Below, in pieces: positions 17,269 through 26,396 of a stretch of 64,000 nucleotides of DNA. Origin of the DNA: Comamonas terrae (GTDB lineage: Bacteria; Pseudomonadota; Gammaproteobacteria; Burkholderiales; Burkholderiaceae_C). The notes below the pieces were generated by a model that worked only from the letters and a program-made list of their open reading frames with translations, was not told where the DNA came from and searched no databases. The position numbers and the translations under genes were made by a program. Numbering within the stretch: the first letter of the stretch is position 1; each line of letters begins with the position of its first letter. Where the stretch lies: the NCBI RefSeq assembly GCF_001544075.1, contig NZ_BCNT01000020.1, forward strand, positions 1 through 64,000, read 5' to 3'.

Positions 17269-17958
17269 ATGCGCAACATGCTCGACTTCAGTTCATGGCA
17301 AGCCATGCTCTCCACGCTGCTGGGCCTGGTTCTGGTGACATTCGTGGCCGTAGGCATTCGTCTGCTGGCCATGCAGCACATCCAGCAGCGCCGCGAACGC
17401 CAGAATCGCCAGATCAACGAGCGGCTCAAGACCCTGATTGCAGCCTACAAAACCCTGGGCGGCTCGTTCACCGGCAACCTGGCCGTGGATCCCCGCCACA
17501 TGCGCGATTTGCGCATGCAGGCCGCCGAACAGCAGGGTGAGAGCGAAAACCCACCCCATTCCGAACGCCGGCGCCGTATCCGCGATGCGGTCGAAGCCGC
17601 CTTGTCCGACGTGATTTTGCTGGGGACGGCGCAACAGGTCCGGCTGGCCGTGCAGGCGGCCAACGACATGGTGGCGGGCCGCCCTGTGGAGACTGCGGCG
17701 CTGGTGGTATCGCTGCGCGACTTCATCCGCGACGTACTGGAACTGGACGCTGTGCCGGGCGATCTGTCCATACCCAGGCAAGGCCCCTTGCGCTCACCTT
17801 CCACAGGACGAGGCAGCAATGCAGGCAGCAGCGGTCAGGGCAAAGGCAACGGACAAGGAGGAGCAGGCATGGCAACTGGCGGCACACTGGGCCTTGGCCT
17901 GGGGCACCCGGCCCTCGATGCAGCCCGCCAGCCTGGTACAGACCTGCGCGACCCATAA
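17269..17958 (+). CDS. Hypothetical single-span membrane protein, 229 aa
   Basis: The protein has one N-terminal hydrophobic helix (about residues 13-34, MLSTLLGLVLVTFVAVGIRLL), then a charged region rich in Arg/Gln (HIQQRRERQNRQINERLKT) and a mid-section RIRDAVEAALSDVILLGTAQQVRLA that looks ordered. From about residue 170 the tail is Gly/Ser/Pro-rich and probably disordered. A second ATG at 17278 is possible. No function is known to me; it is perhaps anchored in the inner membrane with its soluble part in the cytoplasm. Confidence 0.65.
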   Translation: MRNMLDFSSWQAMLSTLLGLVLVTFVAVGIRLLAMQHIQQRRERQNRQINERLKTLIAAYKTLGGSFTGNLAVDPRHMRDLRMQAAEQQGESENPPHSERRRRIRDAVEAALSDVILLGTAQQVRLAVQAANDMVAGRPVETAALVVSLRDFIRDVLELDAVPGDLSIPRQGPLRSPSTGRGSNAGSSGQGKGNGQGGAGMATGGTLGLGLGHPALDAARQPGTDLRDP

Positions 17959-18136
17959 GCTGCTGGATCAACCGCCTCCGCGCATCCGGCGGGATTCGGC
18001 TCAGCACGGGACCGAATGTTGCCTTCGGCCGGGCCTGTGTCATGCGCGCTTCATATTGCCCCTTGACAATGGCAGGGCACGAATGCGTTGAATAAATGGG
18101 CCGTCACTCCATAACCGTCAACCCCCGGAGCGCGCA

Positions 18137-18286
18137 ATGACTTATCTTTACGCCGCCTGTCCAGCAATCCAGGCACCGCAGCATAAGATGATTGCTCCAC
18201 TGCCTGCCCCTCTCTCGCCGGAAGAGGTTTTGCGCATTCTCTCGCAGAATCCGCCATCCAATGAGTTCAGCACCGAAGCCTTCTAG
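18137..18286 (+). CDS. Possible small protein, 49 aa
   Basis: A short frame, MTYLYAACPAIQ to SNEFSTEAF, with GGAG about 9 nt before its ATG and a bidirectional terminator about 70 bp downstream. The C-terminal half (PLSPEEVLRILSQNPPSNEF) reads like a real amphipathic segment. No family recognised; comparative evidence would be needed to be sure. Confidence 0.4.
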   Translation: MTYLYAACPAIQAPQHKMIAPLPAPLSPEEVLRILSQNPPSNEFSTEAF

Positions 18287-18354
18287 AAATTTTTCAGCGG
18301 CTTTTTTCGCTACAGGATATTTCCTCGCTTAATCCTTTCGTATTGAGCCACCAT

Positions 18355-18380
18355 AAAAAAAGGGCCTGGAGGCCCTTTTT
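18355..18380. terminator. Bidirectional intrinsic terminator
   Basis: AAAAAAGGGCC and GGCCCTTTTT form a near-perfect stem with a TGGA loop and U-tracts on both strands. It lies 7 bp beyond the stop of the minus-strand gene at 18387. Confidence 0.88.
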
Positions 18381-18386
18381 AATGCT

Positions 18387-18953
18387 TTATTGCCCAAACC
18401 TGCGTTTGGCATCTTCGGTACAGGCATTTTTCGCATCGCCAGACAATGCATCGCAGCGTTCCTTGGCGGCTTTGTAATCGGCTTCGCGCACCTTGTCGCT
18501 GGCATCCCTGCGTGTTTCGGCGACATCACCAGCCGTCGCCGAAGGGTTATTGCGCACATCGGCTACTTTTGCAGCCTCCAGCGCTTTGACATGGGCAGCC
18601 TTGGCATCCTTCTTGCAGACGTCTTTTTCATTGCCGGCAAGGTCATCGCATTTTTCCTTGGCAATCGCATAGTCTGCGTCGGCCTTGGTCTTGGCCACGT
18701 TCAGCCGGTTGCTCTCGCTGGCATCCGCTTGATATTTCAACTCGGCCAGCGCAACTTTTTCCTGCCCCTTGGCCTGTTCCTGGCACACATCCTTGGCATT
18801 GCCCTTGAGGGATTTGCACTGGTCCTTGGCCGTCTTGTATTCATTGCTGATGCGGTCCTTCTCAGCCTTCTGTTCGGCAGGCGTCAGGGCGAACGCCGAA
18901 GTAGCCAGCATCATCGCGGCGCAAGTGGTCACAATTCTGGAACTCAGTTGCAT
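18387..18953 (-). CDS. Periplasmic protein with three C-x10-C repeats
   Basis: A 188-aa exported protein. The signal peptide covers residues 1-22 (cleavage near AFA-LTPAEQ). The mature part is highly charged, helical and Lys/Ala-rich, and contains three copies of a motif of the form AK-x2-C-x2-L-x-G-x2-K-x2-C-x4-AK, with cysteine pairs at 46/57, 102/113 and 167/178. Each pair could form a local disulfide in the periplasm. It follows a CsbD gene by 71 bp on the same strand and is probably co-expressed with it under stress. Similar short repeat proteins occur in beta-proteobacteria without known function. Confidence 0.75.
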   Translation of the reverse strand: MQLSSRIVTTCAAMMLATSAFALTPAEQKAEKDRISNEYKTAKDQCKSLKGNAKDVCQEQAKGQEKVALAELKYQADASESNRLNVAKTKADADYAIAKEKCDDLAGNEKDVCKKDAKAAHVKALEAAKVADVRNNPSATAGDVAETRRDASDKVREADYKAAKERCDALSGDAKNACTEDAKRRFGQ

Positions 18954-19024
18954 GGGAAACTCCTTTAAATGTCTTGATTTCCCCGCGCGAGGGCGAGGAA
19001 GCATATTGCGGTCAATGAGTCCAC

Positions 19025-19243
19025 TCACTCATCGAAGCGGAAATCGGGATTGCGACTTTGCCACTCGGCCAGCTGTTTTTCAGCATCTTCCTTGGCGAGG
19101 CCTTGGCGCTCCTGGATTTTCCCAAGCAGCTGGGATTTCTTTCCGGCAATCACATCGATATCGTCATCGGTCAGCCGGCCCCATTGCTCGCGGATCTTGC
19201 CCTTGAATTGCTTCCAATTACCAACAATGCGATCTTCATTCAT
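19025..19243 (-). CDS. CsbD family stress protein
   Basis: A 72-aa CsbD-like protein, with the family pattern MNEDRIVGNWKQFKGKIREQWGRLTDDD and a GKIQERQGLAKEDAEKQ second half. A perfect GGAGG sits 6 nt before the ATG, so I reject the longer frame. CsbD proteins are small, hydrophilic and induced by general stress; molecular role unknown. First gene of a probable two-gene unit with the cysteine-repeat protein. Confidence 0.9.
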   Translation of the reverse strand: MNEDRIVGNWKQFKGKIREQWGRLTDDDIDVIAGKKSQLLGKIQERQGLAKEDAEKQLAEWQSRNPDFRFDE

Positions 19244-19606
19244 AGAACCTCCGATAGTTTTCCGAATTGATGTGGCCACCAATTCATTTAATGGAATTAC
19301 TCGCCAACAAAAGGGAGTGAATTCACTTTAAACAACCTGAAGCAGGTTCCATGTCCGGCATGCAGCGCGAAGTCCGTCGGCATGAGCCTACACCGTTACA
19401 TTACTCTTTCTATAGCGGTAACAGATTAATGAATGTGATTCACACCTGTTTACGAGTCTCCGGCAATCCGGCTTCCACCGGTATTGCAGATTCACGCATT
19501 CTTCAAGCGATTTAATGCCCAAACGCCGTACCCATATCATGGCGCGGCTGGTTGCCGACCAAGCCCATGCGATTGAGGCAAGATGCATGTTTTGCAGAAA
19601 GACTTT
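19244..19606. other. Divergent intergenic region
   Basis: About 360 AT-rich bp between csbD (minus) and a small plus-strand gene. It includes CGTAAACAGGTGT on the minus strand (19443-19455), a 13-mer also found upstream of the gene ending at 25117. Promoters are likely here but I cannot assign boxes with confidence. Confidence 0.4.
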
Positions 19607-19825
19607 ATGAGTGGATTCCTGTTCATGGGCGTGACCATCACGCCAGACTCCCGCCAAGGCGAAACACCGCAGTCCTGGCAACCGTCAGCCACTTTGCACA
19701 GTGCGGCAGGAAAAGAACTCGGCAGCGTCACCGATGCACGTTGCTTCGCCTCGAAAACCGAGGCCGACGAGGCCGCACTGCGTCTGGCGAGGCGCCACAT
19801 TCGCGAACACCTGCACCAAGGATGA
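19607..19825 (+). CDS. Small hypothetical protein, 72 aa
   Basis: A short soluble protein (MSGFLFMGVTITPDSRQGE) whose C-terminal half, KTEADEAALRLARRHIREHL, is a convincing amphipathic helix. An in-frame ATG at 19583 would add 8 residues. It lies within the stress-gene region. No family recognised. Confidence 0.5.
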   Translation: MSGFLFMGVTITPDSRQGETPQSWQPSATLHSAAGKELGSVTDARCFASKTEADEAALRLARRHIREHLHQG

Positions 19826-19918
19826 TGCCCTGGCCGCTTGCCCGGAAGATGACGCGACAGACCTGCCCCCCCGGCAAAGCCGGCATGGGCGGGCTCTTCA
19901 CAGACGCATGCTGCCAAT

Positions 19919-20197
19919 CTATCGCAGGCTGAGCATGCTCACCCATCGGGCGAATTCCACGAACGAATAGCCACTGTCCACATCAAGCAGGAAGTGGATG
20001 ATGCGCGTGGATCCGCCTGTGCCGAACTCCACCTCGATGTGATGGAGTGCCAGCAATTTCTCGATTTCATCCGCCAGGTCCCTGGCATGCTGCTGCGTGG
20101 TATCGAACACCACGTAACCGTGCGCAAGCACATACAGGGCCATGTCGTACGACTTGAGGGCACCTGAGCCCAGCACCTCGATAGCAGGTCTGATCAT
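19919..20197 (-). CDS. Hypothetical protein, 92 aa
   Basis: A 92-aa soluble protein with plausible mixed alpha/beta character (MALYVLAHGYVVFDTTQQHARDLADEIEKLL, read in shorter pieces as MALYVLAHGYVVF and ARDLADEIEKLLALHHIEV). No signal peptide. I start at MIRPAIEV; five extra residues are possible. Unknown function. Confidence 0.5.
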   Translation of the reverse strand: MIRPAIEVLGSGALKSYDMALYVLAHGYVVFDTTQQHARDLADEIEKLLALHHIEVEFGTGGSTRIIHFLLDVDSGYSFVEFARWVSMLSLR

Positions 20198-20478
20198 GGG
20201 AGGTCCATGCATTCAACGGAACTTGAGGATCGACATGCGGCATGCCGATCCGCCGATGGCCGGCCACATCCATCCAGCCAGTCCCTGCATGCTCACCCGT
20301 TCATATGTAAATTCAATGAATTAATTAAAATCAATTGAAACACGCTATATAGATATGTATCCAAATAGGCGTTTGTGCAAATAAACACAATCCGGGAGAG
20401 CTCCCGTCACACCGCCTCAAAGGCGCGCGCGCAGGCAGATTTGCGGCTCCACGCCGGCAGAAGCTGCCGGTGCGCCCC

Positions 20479-20718
20479 TTAGTTCCCCCGCATCAGCATG
20501 GCTGCCACCTGGCACAGAATGCCGAGGCTGGCAATCACGGCTGCCAGCACATTCACCATGTTCTGCTTGTGCAAAACATCGTCCATCAGCGCCTTGGGCT
20601 CGGTCAGGCAACTCTCCGGGAAAGCCCCGGCGATCTTCAGCGAAAACAGCCACAGGGCACCGGACGCCACACCAAACAGAACCGCCGCGACATTCAATGC
20701 GCACAGACAATCAGCCAT
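20479..20718 (-). CDS. Small two-span membrane protein, 79 aa
   Basis: A 79-aa protein with two hydrophobic segments, about residues 8-30 (NVAAVLFGVASGALWLFSL) and 55-75 (VNVLAAVIASLGILCQVAAM), joined by a short charged loop with one cysteine. GGGAGA lies 5 nt before the ATG. Probably inner membrane; family not recognised. Confidence 0.65.
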   Translation of the reverse strand: MADCLCALNVAAVLFGVASGALWLFSLKIAGAFPESCLTEPKALMDDVLHKQNMVNVLAAVIASLGILCQVAAMLMRGN

Positions 20719-20863
20719 ACCATCTCCCGTTATCGGTAAGCATGGTAACGAACTGTTCCGGCGTTGCTAACCGTACTTCCCACAATGCAGAAGCCGCAGA
20801 GCGCGTTATAGGCGGCGAGACCGCTGGACTATGGCGTGCAAGGCCAGGGCATGCCCTCCAGAC

Positions 20864-21841
20864 TCATCCAGGGGCCGCAAGGCTTGCCGCTCGATTGCCC
20901 AGCACCTCCCGGAAATGCGCAATGGTTCGCACCAACCCTTCCTCGAGAGAGATGCGCGGCCACCAGCCCAGATGCTGCCGGGCCACCGAAATATCCGGGC
21001 AACGCTGGCGCGGGTCATCCTCGGGTAGCGGCCGGTGGACCACGCGGCTGCGACTTCCCGTGAGGTGCAGGATGTGCCCGGCCAGATCCCGCATCGATAT
21101 TTCATGGGGATTGCCCAGATTGACCGGGCCATTGATGGCACTGGACACCAGGCGCACCAGGCCTTCGATGGTGTCTTGCACAAAGCAGAAGGAACGGCTC
21201 TGCCGTCCGTCCCCATAAAGCGTGATGCATTCCCCCCTCAGCGCCTGGACGATGAAGTTGCTTACCACGCGCCCGTCACCCGGCAGCATCCTGGGCCCGT
21301 AGGTATTGAAAATGCGCGCCACATGCACTGGCGTTGCGTACTTGCGCAGATAGTCGAAGCACAGGGTTTCCGCGCAGCGCTTGCCCTCGTCATAGCAAGC
21401 CCGCGGCCCCATGATGCTTACGTGGCCCCGGTAATCCTCGCTCTGCGGATGCACCAGCGGATCTCCATAGACCTCGCTGGTCGAGGCCTGCAGCATGGGC
21501 ACACGGTGAGTGCGGGCGAGTTCGAGCATGCGCCACGTCCCGATGACGCTGGTCAGCGTGGTCTTGACGGGATCGCGCTGATAGAAGGGCGGGCTGGCCG
21601 GGCAGGCCAGGTTGAAGATGCATGAGGGGGTGATCTCGATGGGCGCGGTCACATCCCTGCAGAGCAGGACAAACCGCGGGTGGTTGAGCAGGGGGCCGAC
21701 GTTGTCCAGGCTGCCGGAACTCAGGTTGTCGAGGGCCACGACATGATGTCCTTCGTCCAGCAGGCGCTCGCACAGGTGGCTGCCGAGAAAGCCCGCGCCT
21801 CCGGTCACCAGCACGGGGCGGCGGGACAGGGGGGGAAGCAT
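20864..21841 (-). CDS. NAD-dependent epimerase/decarboxylase, UDP-xylose-synthase-like
   Basis: A 325-aa extended short-chain dehydrogenase acting on a nucleotide sugar. [11 protein letters not shown] at 13-23 is the NAD-binding glycine motif, [10 protein letters not shown] at 119-128 carries the catalytic Ser/Thr region, and Y150-x3-K154 (YDEGK) is the active-site pair. NTYGPRM and the E/YDEGKR wording resemble UDP-glucuronate decarboxylase (UDP-xylose synthase). It starts one base inside the stop codon of the upstream carbamoyltransferase gene, so the two are translationally coupled. With the divergent glycosyltransferase this suggests synthesis of a modified glycan or glycolipid. Confidence 0.85.
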   Translation of the reverse strand: MLPPLSRRPVLVTGGAGFLGSHLCERLLDEGHHVVALDNLSSGSLDNVGPLLNHPRFVLLCRDVTAPIEITPSCIFNLACPASPPFYQRDPVKTTLTSVIGTWRMLELARTHRVPMLQASTSEVYGDPLVHPQSEDYRGHVSIMGPRACYDEGKRCAETLCFDYLRKYATPVHVARIFNTYGPRMLPGDGRVVSNFIVQALRGECITLYGDGRQSRSFCFVQDTIEGLVRLVSSAINGPVNLGNPHEISMRDLAGHILHLTGSRSRVVHRPLPEDDPRQRCPDISVARQHLGWWPRISLEEGLVRTIAHFREVLGNRAASLAAPG

Positions 21842-23673
21842 CAGGCGCTCTCCTGCATACCCGGGCGGACCGGCTTTTCCAGCAGGAAGCTGCCAATCAC
21901 CAGCGCATCGAGCGGCGTGCTCCAGAAAGCATTGAGGGCATCCTTGGGAGAACAGACGATGGGCTCCCCGCGCACATTGAAGGAGGTGTTGATCAGCACC
22001 GGAACGCCCGTCATCTGGCCGAATTGCTCCAGCACGGCATGGAACAGCGGATTGGTGTCGGCCGAGACGGTCTGCACGCGTGCCGTCAGGTCTTCGTGGC
22101 AGGCGGCCGGGATGCGCCGGGCCTGCGTCTCTTCCACGTCATAGACGAACAGCATGAAGGGCGCCTGGCCGTTGTTGGCCGTGGCGGGTCGAAACCACTG
22201 GGCCAGTTGCTCCTGCTGCACCGCCGGTGCCACCGGACGGAAATCCTCCCGGTCCTTGAGCTCGTTGATCCGCGCCTGCATGGACGCCTCCAGCGGCGAA
22301 GCCAGAATGGAGCGCGCGCCCAGCGCCCGGGGCCCGAACTCCATGCGTCCCTGGAACCAGCCTATCACCTTGCCGGCGGCCAGCAAGCGCGCGGTGGTGG
22401 CAGCCACATCCGACAGCCGCACATAGTCCAGCTTGGACCAGCGCAGCTGCTGCTCTATTTCATCGTCGCTGTATTGCGGCCCCAGGTAGGCGTGGGACAT
22501 GGTCCAGCGCCGCTCGCCCAGGGACATGGGGCCGCCGTCGAAGTAAACGGTCTCCTCCGTGGAGGCAACCACGGGGCTTTCGCTGGCCGTGCTGCGGCGC
22601 ATGCGGGAGTCGACCCACAAGGCCGCACCCAGGGCCGTGCCCGAATCGCCGGCGGCAGGCTGCACCCAGACCTGGTCGAAGATGCCGCTGTCGCGCAGCC
22701 GCGCATTCATCACGCAGTTGAGCGCCACGCCGCCTGCCATGGCCAGCAGCGGCTGCCCCGAAGCGGAGCGCAGCCAGGCGGCGATTTCGAGCACCGTCTC
22801 TTCCAGCACCGTCTGCAGCGCCGCGGTCAGGTCGAAGTGGCGCTGCTCCAGAGGTTCCCCGCGCTGGCGCGGCGGCCCGAAGCACTCCGCCAGATCGAGC
22901 GGCGCTATTTCATAGCGCCCGGCTTCATGAACACAGATGCTCTGCGACAGCACGCCGTGGTAGCGGGCGGGATTGCCCAGAGCGGCCAGGGCCATGACCT
23001 TGTATTCGTCCGAAGAATGCAGAAAGCCCAGGTACTGCGTGACCTGCTCGTACAGCAGCCCCAGCGAATGCGGCACCCGCACATCGCCCAGCGCCTCGTA
23101 CTGGCCCTCGTAGTAGACCCCGTAAGTGGTGGAAGCGTCCTCGCCGCGGCCGTCCAGCGTCATCACCGCGCATTGCGCGAACGGGCTGGCCAGAAAGGCA
23201 CTGGCCTGATGGCACAGATGGTGGTCGATGAAATGGAAGCGGTAGGGCCCGTCAGGACGGACGTTGCGAAAGCGCTGGCGCAGATGGTGGGGTGCGCCGC
23301 TGGCCAGCTGCCGCGGCGCATTGATGATGTAGCTGGCGAACAGCGGATCCCACACGCTTTCCCACCCGTCGGCCGGCCTGGCCGAGGGCTCCAGCGGCAA
23401 GGTGATGGTTTCGCCTGCGGCCCGCGGGCCCATGAAGCGGCGGGGATCGAAGCTGTATGCCACATGGTCTATGTCGCTCAGCTCGATCCCGCCCTGGCGC
23501 AGGCAATCGTCGATCGCGTGGAAGGGCAGCTCCCAGGCGGTGAACGGTACAGGCCGTTTGGCATGCTTGATGCGGGTGAAGCGCTCTTCTTCGCTGGCGG
23601 CGACAACATGGCCGTCCTGGACCAGAACGGCGGAGCTGTCGTGGAAGGCGGCATTGATTCCGAGAGTGTTCAT
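21841..23673 (-). CDS. NodU/CmcH-family O-carbamoyltransferase
   Basis: A 610-aa carbamoyltransferase that transfers a carbamoyl group from carbamoyl phosphate to a hydroxyl of a sugar or natural product. The N-terminal Kae1-like domain begins [21 protein letters not shown], with [11 protein letters not shown]; the metal/substrate motif is [13 protein letters not shown]. The C-terminal YrdC-like domain shows [32 protein letters not shown] and [14 protein letters not shown] start at MNTLGI because the family begins there. Length is typical (560-610). Coupled to the epimerase gene and divergent from a GT2 gene, it probably decorates a surface or secreted glycoconjugate. Confidence 0.92.
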   Translation of the reverse strand: MNTLGINAAFHDSSAVLVQDGHVVAASEEERFTRIKHAKRPVPFTAWELPFHAIDDCLRQGGIELSDIDHVAYSFDPRRFMGPRAAGETITLPLEPSARPADGWESVWDPLFASYIINAPRQLASGAPHHLRQRFRNVRPDGPYRFHFIDHHLCHQASAFLASPFAQCAVMTLDGRGEDASTTYGVYYEGQYEALGDVRVPHSLGLLYEQVTQYLGFLHSSDEYKVMALAALGNPARYHGVLSQSICVHEAGRYEIAPLDLAECFGPPRQRGEPLEQRHFDLTAALQTVLEETVLEIAAWLRSASGQPLLAMAGGVALNCVMNARLRDSGIFDQVWVQPAAGDSGTALGAALWVDSRMRRSTASESPVVASTEETVYFDGGPMSLGERRWTMSHAYLGPQYSDDEIEQQLRWSKLDYVRLSDVAATTARLLAAGKVIGWFQGRMEFGPRALGARSILASPLEASMQARINELKDREDFRPVAPAVQQEQLAQWFRPATANNGQAPFMLFVYDVEETQARRIPAACHEDLTARVQTVSADTNPLFHAVLEQFGQMTGVPVLINTSFNVRGEPIVCSPKDALNAFWSTPLDALVIGSFLLEKPVRPGMQESA

Positions 23674-23996
23674 GAAGCTGAGGTCTGTGCAGTCGCGGTG
23701 CAGACCCGGGGCAATGCCCGTGCCTGAAAAACCTTTCGCGGATCGCGAAGCGCTCCGGAAGCCGACGCTATCTGCAGCAATTTTTGCTGCAGGCTTTCTT
23801 GCGGCTCGGCCGCGCCTGCAGGCTTCACCATGCCGGCGCCTGCCCACCTGCTACGGCCGGCACAGGAATTGCCGCGTCCATCCCATTTCCGGTGGACTGC
23901 ACGCATTTGGCGTGGGACCCGTTTCCGCGCCGGGCGCAGGCCATGGAGCGAGCGGGCCCCTGGACTGGCCGCATGTCCCACAGAGTTAGGCAAAGA

Positions 23997-24989
23997 ATGA
24001 CAATTCCCAGCGTGTCGGTAGTGATACCTACATTCCAGCGCCCGGAGCTTCTGATCCGGTGCCTGCGCGCCCTGACGCTGCAGACCCTTGCCAAGGAGCG
24101 CTTTGAAGTGCTGGTGGTCGACGACGGGCACAGCGACGAAATACGCGAGCTGGTGGAGCGCGCGAGCGCCGAGCAACCGCTCGGTTTTCTGCGTTACCTG
24201 CGCCCCTCCCACGGCAAGGGTCCGGCTGCCGCCCGCAACTGCGGCTGGCACGCGGCGCGGGCCGAAATCATTGCCTTTACCGATGACGACACGCTTGCCG
24301 CGCGCGACTGGCTGGCCCAGGGGCTGCATGCCATGCGGCTGCACGGGTGGGCGGCCATGGCGGGGCGGGTGGTGGTCCCCTCACCCGCCAATCGCCTGGG
24401 AACGCGGCCCACGGACCATGAACGGATGACGCAGGGCCTGGAAAGCGCCGCATTCGTGACGGCCAATGCCTTTGTGCGCAAATCGGCCCTGGCCCAGGTC
24501 CAGGGCTTCAACGAGCGTTTCCAACGGGCCTGGCGCGAGGATGCAGACCTTCAGTTCCGCCTGGAAGCAGCCGGTGCAAGCCTGGGCCGCTGCGAGGCCG
24601 CGGTCGTCAGGCATCCGGTACGCCCGGAGCGCTGGGGCGTCTCGCTGCGGCAGCAGAAGAACGTCTACTTCGATGCACTGCTCTACCGCAAGCATCCCGC
24701 GCGCTACCGCAGCGAGATACGGGCCCGTCCACCCTGGGACTACTATGCGATCGCGGGCCTGACGGGACTGGCACTGGTCCTGGTCGTGACCGGCGCATGG
24801 CCGGCCGCCCTGGCCTGCCTTTTGGCCGCACTGGCACTGGCATTGGCATTTGCGGTCCGGCGCCTGCGCACGACCTCCCATTCGCCGGCACATGTCGCGG
24901 AAATGCTTCTGACGTCCCTGGCCATTCCTTTTCTGTCGGTTTATTGGCGCCTCAGGGGAGCATGGCATTTCCGCGTATGGTTTCTATGA
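23997..24989 (+). CDS. Glycosyltransferase family 2 with C-terminal membrane segments
   Basis: A 330-aa GT-A fold glycosyltransferase. VSVVIPTFQRPELL starts the domain, VVDDG is the nucleotide-binding aspartate pair, FTDDDTL at 95-100 is the metal-binding DxD, and WREDADLQFRLEAAG carries the ED motif with the catalytic base. From about residue 245 two or three hydrophobic segments anchor it in the inner membrane. An alternative ATG at 23973 would add 8 residues. The divergent carbamoyltransferase-epimerase pair starts 320 bp away, and together they look like a small glycan-modification module. Acceptor and donor unknown. Confidence 0.87.
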   Translation: MTIPSVSVVIPTFQRPELLIRCLRALTLQTLAKERFEVLVVDDGHSDEIRELVERASAEQPLGFLRYLRPSHGKGPAAARNCGWHAARAEIIAFTDDDTLAARDWLAQGLHAMRLHGWAAMAGRVVVPSPANRLGTRPTDHERMTQGLESAAFVTANAFVRKSALAQVQGFNERFQRAWREDADLQFRLEAAGASLGRCEAAVVRHPVRPERWGVSLRQQKNVYFDALLYRKHPARYRSEIRARPPWDYYAIAGLTGLALVLVVTGAWPAALACLLAALALALAFAVRRLRTTSHSPAHVAEMLLTSLAIPFLSVYWRLRGAWHFRVWFL

Positions 24990-25051
24990 CCAGGCCGGCC
25001 TTTTTCCACCAGGGGCACCGCATTTCCCCTTCGAGAGCACTGGCGGCGGCA

Positions 25052-25087
25052 AAGAAAAAGCGCCTTCTGCCCGATGCAGAAGGCGCC
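25052..25087 (-). terminator. Intrinsic terminator, minus strand
   Basis: A perfect 11-bp stem (GCGCCTTCTGC with GCAGAAGGCGC) and a 5-nt loop are followed on minus by TTTTT. It ends the transcript of the Gly/Ala-rich gene. Confidence 0.9.
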
Positions 25088-25116
25088 CGCGCAAGGTTGC
25101 CGATGGCGGTACGCCG

Positions 25117-25581
25117 TCAGCGCACGCCCGCTTCCACGCCCGCCCGGCCCTGGGCTCTTACATTGGCATGGGTGGCGGCATCCACTGCGGAATTGGCAGA
25201 GCTTCGCAGCTGGGCCTGGCCGCGCTGCACGGCACCCGCCGCCTTGTGGCCGGCGCTGGCTGCCGCATGGCCGGTCGCGGAAGCGGCGCTGGCGGCTCCA
25301 GAACCGATGCCATCGACTGCCGCGCCCGGCGCCACCGCGGCTGCGCCGCGAGTTTCCGCAGCCGCACCGCCGCCGCTTTGCTCCATGGCACGCGCCCGGG
25401 TATCGCCCTGGATGCCGGCATTGGCGCCGATGCTGACACCGACTCCCCCGACATTCACACCCGTATCGGCTCCGGCACCAAGACCTACGCCCACACCTGC
25501 TGCGTGGGCCGCCATACCGCCGACCACCGCCGTGGCAAGCACCATCACCGCTGGAATGGAACGCAGAGAAAACTTCGTCAT
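25117..25581 (-). CDS. Secreted Gly/Ala-rich hypothetical protein, 154 aa
   Basis: The signal peptide spans residues 1-27 (MTKFSLRSIPAVMVLATAVVGG, cleavage after AHA). The mature protein starts with Gly/Val repeats (GVGVGLGAGADTGVNVGGVG), then becomes an Ala/Gln/Arg-rich stretch likely to be helical (SATGHAAASAGHKAAGAVQ). No cysteines are seen. It is followed by a strong terminator, so the gene is well bounded. Similar Gly/Ala-rich exported proteins of unknown role occur in Burkholderiales. Confidence 0.7.
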   Translation of the reverse strand: MTKFSLRSIPAVMVLATAVVGGMAAHAAGVGVGLGAGADTGVNVGGVGVSIGANAGIQGDTRARAMEQSGGGAAAETRGAAAVAPGAAVDGIGSGAASAASATGHAAASAGHKAAGAVQRGQAQLRSSANSAVDAATHANVRAQGRAGVEAGVR

Positions 25582-26396
25582 GTAATAGCTCCTGGGCTGT
25601 TGAACACGGATGCAGTCTAGAGCGCAAGGCTGTTACATCCCCATCCCGAGATGTTGGACTTGTAACCAGGCTGGCGTACCCGCCCTGCAGCACGCAAACA
25701 CCTGTTTACGCAATAGCCCATGCCGCCCTTGGCTTTGCTGCTCCTGCACTGTGCCGCTCCGCCAGGTCACCATGGCCTTGCAGTCCTTTTTGTGTAGCGA
25801 CGCGTTTTTTCCATAGCAGCTACCGCAGTCAGCATGCCAGTTTCAAAATGAAAGCACTTTGCAGTGCCCTGTAGTCAGGCGCCAGGCGCTCTTTTTTCAG
25901 AAGCAATCGTTCGACGCCTGCATGGATGCCACCTGGCGATTCCTGCCCGTTTTGGCAATCAACCTCTTGCCAAAGGCAGACCTTTGCCTGGGCATCGAAC
26001 TGCATCAGCACATGGCGACAAAATGCCCTCCGCGCGCATCCAGGCAATCCGTACATGCATTTCGAACAACAGGAATTTCCCGTCCGCCACGGTATTCGCG
26101 ACCTGATATTCGATGCCGGCATCGGCTGATTCATACCGCTCGGGAATTCCGGATACGCACGGGGCTCGGCACTGCCGGCCATGGGTTTCAACGACAGGTG
26201 GCGGCCCCGGGCATTGCAGAACGGTGTCCTGCGTCAGCACGGTGCATAACGAAGTTTTTTCCGGCTCCAGTCCAGCACTGCATGCGCAATCGGATATTGC
26301 GGTTTTGCCTCGTCATCATGGAGCAAGAATGAAAGTGATATTGCATGGTAGGGTTGCCCGGTCACTTCAGAGCAACCCATCAGGAAATGGATATTC
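25582..26396. other. Gene-free stretch of about 815 bp
   Basis: No frame here has clear coding character. Between 25830 and 26190 on minus two overlapping frames contain protein-like pieces (for example IEYQVANTVADGKFLLFEMH in one and APDYRALQSAFILKLAC in another), so a decayed gene is possible but not demonstrable. The 13-mer CGTAAACAGGTGT (minus, 25688-25700) lies upstream of the 25581 gene. Inverted repeat GGGTTGC/GCAACCC at 26351-26378 precedes the BLUF gene. Confidence 0.4.
26351..26378 (+). promoter_or_regulatory. Leader hairpin before the BLUF gene
   Basis: GGGTTGC (26351-26357) and GCAACCC (26372-26378) form a 7-bp perfect stem with a 14-nt loop, four bases before the Shine-Dalgarno AGGAAA. 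It could be an operator or affect translation. Confidence 0.4.

Noticed and set aside
22024..23727. Long plus-strand frame opposite the carbamoyltransferase gene
   Set aside because: No domain recognised, His/Gln/Arg-rich antisense composition; the minus-strand carbamoyltransferase is unmistakable.
25829..26191. Minus-strand frame of 120 codons in the gene-free stretch
   Set aside because: Protein-like pieces occur in two different frames, with no Shine-Dalgarno and no recognisable domain. A decayed gene is possible but cannot be supported.
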